Translations under genes and position numbers: made by a program
NCBI GenBank assembly: GCA_033764095.1
Contig: JANRJF010000462.1
Span: forward strand, 1-12,457
Length of the DNA stretch: 12,457 nucleotides
Reading direction: 5' to 3'
DNA from: JBDTMT01 sp033764095
GTDB taxonomy: Bacteria > Desulfobacterota > Binatia > HRBIN30 > CADEER01
The notes under the pieces: generated by a model
What the model was told of the DNA's origin: nothing
Seen by the model: only the letters and a program-made list of their open reading frames with translations
The model's database searches: none
In this document: piece by piece, positions 1-8,104 of the stretch
Numbering within the stretch: the first letter of the stretch is position 1
Layout of the letters: the number at the start of each line of letters is the position of its first letter

Positions 1-885
1 GTCGCGCTCGATACGGTCGAGACGCCGAAGGGCAGGGTGGAGGACGCCATCGGCGGCGCGGCGCTGTACTTCTCGCTGGCGGCGAGCTTCTTCGCGCCGG
101 TGCGCATGGTCGGCGTCGTCGGCCAGGACTATCCGCGCGACATGCTGGCCGAGCTGGAGAAGCGCGGCGTCGATCTCAGCGGCGTCGAGACCGCCGCCGG
201 CAACACCTTCCGCTGGTCGGGGCGCTACCACGAGGACGTCAACGTGCGCGACACGCTGCACCTCGACCTCGGCGTCTTCGCCGACTTCAAGCCGAAGCTG
301 CCCGACAGCTACCGCGACTCGCAGTACGTCTTCCTCGCCAACATCGATCCGGTGCTGCAGGCCTCGGTGCTCGACCAGTTGCGCGCGCCGAAGCTGGTCG
401 GTTGCGACACCATGAACCACTGGATCGCCGAGTCGCGTCCGGCGCTGACCGGCCTGCTGAAGAGCGTCGGCATCCTGGTGATCAACGACGAGGAGGCGCG
501 CCTGCTGTCCGGCGAGCGCAACGTCGTGCGCGCCGCGGCGAAGATCCTCGAGATGGGACCGACCGCGGTGCTGATCAAGCGTGGCGAATACGGCGTCATC
601 CAGTTCGCCGGCGATTCGATCTTCGCGGTGCCGGCGTTTCCGCTGGAGGAGGTCACCGACCCGACCGGCGCCGGCGACTGCTTCGCCGGCGGCTTCATGG
701 GCGAGCTGGCGCGCTCCGGCGACCACTCCGCCAAGGGGCTGCGCCGCGCCATCGTCTACGGCAGCGTCATGGGCTCGTTCGTGGTCGAGGACTTCGGCCC
801 GCGCCGGCTGCAGCAGCTGACGCGCGAGGACATCGATCGCCGTTATCGCCAGTTCGTCAGCCTCACCGACTGCAGCGGCGCCTGA
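1..885 (+). CDS. PfkB-family carbohydrate kinase, 5' end missing
   Basis: The frame is open from base 1, and the residues before the first GTG (base 37), VALDTVETPKGR, already look like the N-terminal strand of a PfkB kinase. The gene therefore starts upstream of the window and GTG 37 is not the start. The visible 294 residues contain the early GG motif (AIGGAALYFS) and the family signature DPTGAGDCFAGGF near residue 220. D226 of GAGD is the expected catalytic base and the preceding glycines form the anion hole. Members of this ribokinase-like family phosphorylate a sugar or nucleoside hydroxyl with ATP in the cytosol. The substrate cannot be read from sequence. The stop lies 3 bases before the next gene, a glycosyltransferase, so the two are probably co-transcribed. 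The family call is firm; a specific substrate would be a guess. Confidence 0.9.
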   Translation, partial: VALDTVETPKGRVEDAIGGAALYFSLAASFFAPVRMVGVVGQDYPRDMLAELEKRGVDLSGVETAAGNTFRWSGRYHEDVNVRDTLHLDLGVFADFKPKLPDSYRDSQYVFLANIDPVLQASVLDQLRAPKLVGCDTMNHWIAESRPALTGLLKSVGILVINDEEARLLSGERNVVRAAAKILEMGPTAVLIKRGEYGVIQFAGDSIFAVPAFPLEEVTDPTGAGDCFAGGFMGELARSGDHSAKGLRRAIVYGSVMGSFVVEDFGPRRLQQLTREDIDRRYRQFVSLTDCSGA

Positions 886-888
886 GCG

Positions 889-1839
889 ATGGACCTGTCC
901 GTCGTCGTGCCGGTCCACAACGAGGTGGACAACATCGACGGGCTGCACCGCGAGCTCGACGAGGCGCTGCGCCCGACCGGGCTGGCCTACGAGCTGATCT
1001 TCGTCGACGACGGCAGCAGCGACGGCAGCTTCGAGAAGCTCGCCGCGCTGCAGGGCGGCGATGCGCACGTCGTCGTCGTCAAATTGGCGCGCAACTTCGG
1101 CCAGACCGCGGCGCTCGCCGCCGGCATCGAGCGCACGCGCGGCGCCGACGTGGTGCTGCTCGACGGCGACCGGCAGAACGATCCGGCCGACATCCCGATG
1201 CTGCTCGCCAAGCGCCGCGAGGGCTACGACCTGGTCGCCGGCTGGCGCGTCAACCGCCAGGACAAGTGGCTGAGCCGCCGCCTGCCGTCGCAGCTCGCCA
1301 ACTGGCTGATCGGCGTCATCACCGGCGTGCGGCTGCACGACTACGGCTGCACACTGAAGGCGCTGCGCGGCGAGCTGGCGCGCAGCCTGCGGCTCTACGG
1401 CGAAATGCACCGCTTCATCCCGGCGCTGGTCGACGACCTCGGCGGCAAGGTGGTCGAGGTGCCGGTCAATCACCGGGCGCGCGTCGCCGGCACCTCCAAG
1501 TACGGCATCTCGCGCACCGTGCGCGTGCTGCTCGACCTGATGACGGTGCGCTTCCTCTCCAGCTACGCGACGCGGCCGATCCACATCTTCGGTGTCGTCG
1601 GGCTCATTTTGCTGGTGCCCGGCATGCTGGTCACCGGCTGGCTCGGCTTCGAGCGCGTCATCCTCGGCGTCGAGATCGGCGGCCGCCCGATCGTCCTGCT
1701 CGGCATCCTGCTGGTGGTCACCGGTCTGCAGTTCATCACCCTCGGCCTGCTCGCCGAGCTGATGGTGCGCACCTACCACGAGTCGCAGGGCAAGCCGGTG
1801 TATCGGGTCGACCGGGTGTTGTCGGGAGAAGGCTGTTAG
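889..1839 (+). CDS. GT2 family polyprenyl-phosphate-type glycosyltransferase
   Basis: This 316-residue protein starts at an ATG 3 bases after the kinase stop. It has a GT-A fold N-terminus: VVVPVHNE (5-12), VDDGSSDGS (39-47) for nucleotide binding, and LDGDRQNDP (91-99) at the metal-binding DxD position, where many relatives read DADLQ. ARNFGQTAAL near 67-76 is typical of the DPM1/ArnC/GtrB group. Two hydrophobic segments near the C-terminus (about residues 231-255 and 264-289) fit the membrane hairpin of bacterial members, which move a sugar from a nucleotide donor to undecaprenyl phosphate at the inner face of the membrane. The donor is unknown; the UDP-sugar genes downstream make a UDP-hexuronate or UDP-pentose conceivable. 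The last two codons and the TAG stop (1831-1839) lie inside a repeat arm, so the C-terminus may have been reset by an insertion. No strong ribosome binding site is seen, consistent with translational coupling. Confidence 0.92.
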   Translation: MDLSVVVPVHNEVDNIDGLHRELDEALRPTGLAYELIFVDDGSSDGSFEKLAALQGGDAHVVVVKLARNFGQTAALAAGIERTRGADVVLLDGDRQNDPADIPMLLAKRREGYDLVAGWRVNRQDKWLSRRLPSQLANWLIGVITGVRLHDYGCTLKALRGELARSLRLYGEMHRFIPALVDDLGGKVVEVPVNHRARVAGTSKYGISRTVRVLLDLMTVRFLSSYATRPIHIFGVVGLILLVPGMLVTGWLGFERVILGVEIGGRPIVLLGILLVVTGLQFITLGLLAELMVRTYHESQGKPVYRVDRVLSGEGC

Positions 1840-1862
1840 GCAGCCAGGCTGTTGGCTGTTAG

Positions 1863-1871
1863 GGGGAACTG
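1863..1871. repeat. 9-bp direct repeat, left copy
   Basis: GGGGAACTG immediately precedes the inner 174-bp element and is repeated exactly at 2046-2054. Its first four bases are also the end of the outer left inverted-repeat arm, which suggests that the inner element arrived after the outer arm was in place. Confidence 0.65.
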
Positions 1872-1909
1872 GGCTTTGCCCAAGAATTCAGTTCGGACCC
1901 CCATCCCGG

Positions 1910-1935
1910 CCTTCCCCCGCTGACGCGGGGGAAGG
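1910..1935. repeat. GC-rich hairpin 1 of the inner element
   Basis: A perfect 11-bp stem, CCTTCCCCCGC paired with GCGGGGGAAGG, closes a TGAC loop. It could stop or stabilise the transcript of the glycosyltransferase 71 bases upstream, but no T-run follows, so it is not a canonical intrinsic terminator. The same stem recurs at 1983-2007. Confidence 0.75.
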
Positions 1936-1982
1936 AACCGAACCAACACGCTTTGTCGCACATGGCCGGCATGGATCCGATT

Positions 1983-2007
1983 CCTTCCCCCGCACCGCGG
2001 GGGAAGG
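1983..2007. repeat. GC-rich hairpin 2 of the inner element
   Basis: The same 11-bp stem as at 1910-1935, here with an ACC loop. Because the two hairpins lie in inverted orientation, the whole element can fold either as two local hairpins or as one long stem. Confidence 0.75.
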
Positions 2008-2045
2008 CCAGGATGGGGGTCCGAAGTGGTTTGTTGGGCAAGGCC

Positions 2046-2054
2046 GGGGAACTG
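2046..2054. repeat. 9-bp direct repeat, right copy
   Basis: This is an exact copy of GGGGAACTG directly after the last base of the inner element. It pairs with the copy at 1863-1871 as a probable target-site duplication. Confidence 0.65.
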
Positions 2055-2317
2055 TTCTCCATGTGCCGGGCGCTCGTTCGATGAACGAACATGGGACTAC
2101 GGCATTGACGTCCGCGGTCGGCCGGGAACTCTTGCGCGTTGCGGTTCCGCTGCATGCGCCGTCCGGTGAGTCACCCGTCGGGCTGCCGCTTGCCTTGTGG
2201 TTGCACTTCGTCGGGAGCTCTGCGACGGCAACGCCACGGCGGATTCCGACTGTTCGCTCGGAGTGAGCGCCCCCTAACAGCCAACAGCCTGACAGCTTAA
2301 CAGCCTGTCTCCCCGAA

Positions 2318-2349
2318 TTGACTTCGCCTACCCCCGCCGATAGGCGAAG
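2318..2349 (+). promoter_or_regulatory. Leader hairpin and weak promoter candidate before ugd
   Basis: A perfect 9-bp inverted repeat, CTTCGCCTA (2322-2330) and TAGGCGAAG (2341-2349), has a 10-base C-rich loop. TTGACT at 2318-2323 resembles a sigma-70 -35 box, but the hexamer 17 bases further on (TAGGCG) is a poor -10. A second hairpin with a 7-bp stem follows at 2365-2385. This is the only sizeable non-coding stretch before the UDP-sugar genes outside the repeat elements, so it is the likeliest site for their promoter or leader control. The promoter assignment itself is weak. Confidence 0.3.
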
Positions 2350-2418
2350 CCACAAACCCGCGAAACGCCGCATCAACCGCGGCGTGGCCGTGAAGGCGGA
2401 GCAAGTGGAGGAGCGCGA

Positions 2419-3731
2419 GTGAAGCTGTGCGTGGTCGGCACCGGCTATGTCGGGCTGGTGGCTGGAACCTGTTTCGCCGAGAGCGGCAACGACGTCATTT
2501 GCGTCGACGTCGACGAGCGCAAGATTGCGGCGCTCAAGCGCGGCGAGGTGCCGATCTACGAGCCCGGTCTCGAGGAGCTGATCAAGCGCAACGTCGCGCA
2601 GCAGCGCCTGACGTTCCAGACCGACCTGGCGGATGCCGTGCGCCGGTCCTTGATCTGTTTCATCGCCGTCGGCACGCCGGAAGGGCCCAGCGGTGAGGCC
2701 GACCTGTCGGCGGTGTGGAAGGTCGCCGAGCAGATCGGCGCGGCGATGAACGACTACAAGGTCGTGGTCGACAAGAGCACCGTGCCGGTCGGCACCGCGG
2801 CGCGCGTCGAGGCGATCATCCGCAGCCACACCGCACACCCGGTCGACGTGGTCTCCAATCCCGAGTTCCTCAAGGAGGGCGCCGCGATCGAGGACTTCCA
2901 GAAGCCCGATCGCGTCGTCATCGGCCACCGCGGCGAGCGCGCGCGGGCGATCATGGAGGAGCTCTACAAGCCGTTCGTGCGCACCGGCAATCCGATCCTC
3001 TTCATGACCCCGGAGAGCGCCGAGATGTGTAAGTACGCCGCCAACGCCATGCTGGCGGCGCGCATCTCGCTGATCAACGAGATCGCCAACCTGTGCGAGG
3101 CGATGGGCAGCGACGTCGAGGACGTGCGGCGCGGCGTCGGGCTCGACCGCCGCATCGGCCCGGCGTTCCTGTTTCCCGGCGTCGGCTACGGCGGCTCGTG
3201 CTTCCCGAAGGACGTCAAGGCGCTGATCACCATGGCCGACTCGAACGGCCTGACCCCGCGCCTGCTGCGCGCCGTCGACGACGTCAACACGGCGCAGAAG
3301 AGCCGCCTCTACCAGAAGCTGGAGCAGCACTACTCCGGCGGGCTCAACGGGCGGCGCTTCGCCGTCTGGGGGCTGTCCTTCAAGCCGCGCACCGACGACA
3401 TGCGCGAGGCGCCGGCGGTGACGCTGATCGAGGCGCTGCTGGCCGCCGGCGCGGCGGTGCAGGCGCACGACCCGGTGGCGACCGAGGTGGCGCGCCGCTC
3501 GTTCGGCGACCGCATCACCTACTGCGCCGCGCCGTACGACGCGCTGGAGGGTGCCGACGCGCTGCTCATCGTCACCGAGTGGGGCGAGTTCAAACAGCCC
3601 GACTTCGAGCGCATGCGCAGCCTGCTGCGCGCCCCGGTGATCTTCGACGGCCGCAACCTGTACGAGCTGTCGACCATGAAGCAGCTCGGCTTCACCTACT
3701 ACGCGATCGGCCGCCCGGCCGTACGGGGCGC

Positions 3732-3735
<4 letters not shown>
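2419..3735 (+). CDS. ugd: UDP-glucose 6-dehydrogenase
   Basis: Catalyses NAD-dependent two-step oxidation of UDP-glucose to UDP-glucuronate in the cytosol. The 438-residue length is normal for the family. The N-terminal Rossmann motif is GTGYVG (7-12). FLKEGAAIEDF and PDRVVIG mark the substrate-binding region, MCKYAANAML carries the conserved lysine (K205), and GYGGSCFPKD carries the catalytic cysteine C261. The C-terminal UDP-binding domain contains SFKPRTDDMREAP. The start is GTG 2419, with a clear ribosome binding site GGAGGAG at 2407-2413 and a 5-base spacer. The stop overlaps or nearly touches the next gene, a UDP-glucuronate decarboxylase that uses this product. All key residues are present, so it should be active. 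Confidence 0.96.
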
Positions 3736-4693
<958 letters not shown>

Positions 4694-4697
<4 letters not shown>

Positions 4698-5626
4698 GGA
4701 TCCTGGTCACCGGCGGCGCCGGCTTCATCGGCAGCCACGTCGTCGACGCCTACCTCGCCGCCGGGCACGAGGTGGCGGTGCTCGACGACTGCTCCACCGG
4801 GCACGCCGAGCACGTCAATCCGCGCGCCCACCTGCATCGCGTCGACCTGCGCGAGCGCGCCGCGGTGGCGGCGCTGGCCGCCGAGTTCCGCCCCGAGGTG
4901 GTGAGCCATCACGCCGCGCAGCTCGATGTCCGCCGCTCGGTCGCCGATCCCGCCTTCGACGCCTCGGTCAACCTGATCGGTCTGCTGCACGTGATCGAGG
5001 AGACGCGGCGCCACGGGGTGCGCAAGGTCGTCTTCGCCTCCTCCGGCGGCGTCGTCTACGGCGACAGCCAGCGCCTGCCGACGCGCGAGGACGACCCGAC
5101 CGAGCCGATCAGTCCCTACGGCGTCGCCAAGCTCGCCAGCGAGCGCTACCTGCACTACTACGCCACCGTGCACGGGCTGCCGTCGATCTGGCTGCGCTAC
5201 GCCAACGTCTACGGCCCGCGCCAGGATCCGCACGGCGAGGCGGGCGTCATCGCCATCTTCGCCGGCCTGCTGCTCGACCGCGGCGAGCCCTTGATCAACG
5301 GCACCGGCACGCAGTCGCGCGACTACGTCTTCGTCGGCGACGTGGTACGCGCCAACCTGCTGGCGCTGGACAGCGACTATGTCGGCCCGCTCAACATCGG
5401 CACCGGCATCGAGACCGACGTCAACCGCCTGTTCGCGCTGCTCTGCGACGCCGCCGGCCACCATCCGGCCGAGCGCCACGGCCCGGCCAAGGCCGGCGAG
5501 CAGGCGCGCAGCCTGCTCGACCCGTCACGCGCCCGCAGCGTGCTCGGCTGGCAGCCGGAGACGCCGCTGGCGGAAGGCCTGCGCCGCACGGTAGCCTGGT
5601 TCCGAGAGCGCCGCGCCGCCGCCTGA
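4694..5626 (+). CDS. NAD-dependent UDP-sugar 4-epimerase-like SDR
   Basis: This 310-residue extended SDR of the GalE type starts at GTG 4694, overlapping the previous stop as GTGA. The frame is open further upstream, but the Rossmann strand RILVTGGAGFIGSH (2-15) fixes this start. The catalytic residues are S116/S117 in ASSGGVVYGD and the YxxxK pair Y142/K146 in YGVAKLASE. LRYANVYGPRQDP and RDYVFVGDVVRAN are typical of UDP-glucose or UDP-hexuronate 4-epimerases. Placed after Ugd and Uxs, it could interconvert UDP-glucuronate/UDP-galacturonate, UDP-xylose/UDP-arabinose, or UDP-glucose/UDP-galactose. The sequence alone does not decide between these, so no symbol is given. It belongs to the same family as its upstream neighbour but to a different branch, so it is not a recent duplicate. 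Confidence 0.88.
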
Positions 5627-5660
5627 TCCCAGGCGCGGCCGCAGCCGCGACCCCTCGACC

Positions 5661-7462
<1,802 letters not shown>

Positions 7463-7466
<4 letters not shown>

Positions 7467-8056
7467 CGGCACGGCGCTACGTCAGCGCGGTCGTTCTCGC
7501 GCTGGTGCTCGGCTCGCTGCTGCGCGGCGTCGCGCTGCAGGCGTTCAAGATCTCCTCGGCGTCGATGCTGCCGACGCTGCAGATCGGCGACTACGTGCTG
7601 GTGCAGCCGCTGCGCTACGGCCTGCGCCTGCCGTGGGGCGGGTGGCTGGCGCGTTGGGCGTCGCCGCAACCCGGCGACGTGGTGGTGTTCAGCCATCCGC
7701 GCGACCCCAGCCAGGACTTCGTCAAGCGCGTCGCCGCCGTCGGCGGCGAGCGCGTCGAGCTGCGAGGCAAACAATTGCTGGTCGACGGCATCCCACGAGA
7801 GCTGCCCGGCGCGGTCTTCATCGAGGGTCGCGAGGGCGTGCAATTACATGACGTGCGGGATAATTTTGGCCCTGTTTGGGTACCGGCCGGCCAGGTGTTC
7901 GTGTTAGGAGACAACCGCGACCAGAGCGTCGATAGCCGTTTCTGGGGCTTCGTCGACGTGGACGACGTGCGCGGCAAGGCCGACCGGGTCTATTGGTCGA
8001 TGGACGGCGATGATGGGTGGGTGCGATGGGAACGCATTGGAACCGCAGTGCGCTGA
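7463..8056 (+). CDS. lepB: Signal peptidase I, probable CTG start
   Basis: Membrane-bound serine protease that removes signal peptides on the outer face of the inner membrane. From 7463 the protein is 197 residues. A single N-terminal membrane segment (about 6-22) is followed by SSASMLPT with nucleophile S34, DFVKRVAAVGG with general base K88, and the C-terminal box GDNRDQSVDSRFWG. There is no ATG, GTG or TTG in frame before the membrane segment. CTG 7463 overlaps the lepA stop as CTGA and has AAGGTG at 7452-7457 five bases upstream, so it is the best start. GTG 7505 would remove half of the membrane segment. Two TTA codons and several A/T-ending codons between about 7839 and 7910 contrast with the rest of the gene. 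Function is firm; the start is inferred. Confidence 0.93.
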
Positions 8057-8104
8057 CCCGTCCGCCCGGCGATCGCCAGAAATGATGCGGCAATGGAGGG
8101 TTTG

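Larger units (their letters stand above)
1872..2045. mobile_element. MITE-like 174-bp element with 9-bp target duplication
   Basis: The ends GGCTTTGCCCAA (1872-1883) and, read on the other strand, GGCCTTGCCCAA (2034-2045) match at 11 of 12 positions. The inverted arms continue without gaps to 1920 and 1997, with about 43 of 49 positions paired. Each arm contains a 29-base stretch (1892-1920 and 1997-2025) with a single mismatch. The nine bases just outside, GGGGAACTG, occur at 1863-1871 and again at 2046-2054, as expected for a target-site duplication. The inside holds two strong hairpins and no gene. It reads as a miniature inverted-repeat element that would depend on a transposase encoded elsewhere in the genome. 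The structure is seen directly; mobility is inferred. Confidence 0.72.
1831..2305. repeat. Segment bounded by 36-bp inverted repeats
   Basis: The left arm 1831-1866 and the right arm 2270-2305 are reverse complements at 33 of 36 positions, and the inner 22 bases (1845-1866 with 2270-2291) match perfectly. The arms are built from degenerate copies of the octamer GGCTGTTA. No flanking direct duplication is obvious, so transposition is not proven. A 174-bp element with its own direct repeats sits inside, next to the left arm. The remaining interior (2055-2269) contains a short open frame with no recognisable features and a 6-bp palindrome around 2074-2088. No transposase is present. The layout resembles a non-autonomous mobile or recombinogenic repeat, and the left arm overlaps the 3' end of the glycosyltransferase gene. 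Confidence 0.7.

Noticed and set aside
402..1862. 486-codon plus-strand frame overlapping the kinase and glycosyltransferase
   Set aside because: Arg- and Ala-dominated translation in the wrong frame of two genes with intact family motifs.
1859..2155. 98-codon minus-strand frame over the inner element
   Set aside because: Its product is simply the translation of the inverted repeats; such frames are common artefacts of this kind of element.
2063..2266. 67-codon open frame inside the outer repeat segment
   Set aside because: No ribosome binding site, no recognisable motif, and it lies within repeat DNA; most likely not a gene.
1831..2305. CRISPR array or toxin-antitoxin locus in the repeat-rich gap
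   Set aside because: The repeats are inverted rather than regularly spaced direct copies with unique spacers, and no credible small gene pair is present.
1888..3468. 526-codon minus-strand open frame
   Set aside because: It is antisense to ugd and runs through the repeat element. The product is low-complexity, as expected for shadow frames in GC-rich DNA.
7505..8056. GTG 7505 as start of lepB
   Set aside because: It begins inside the membrane segment and would remove part of the anchor; CTG 7463 has better context.
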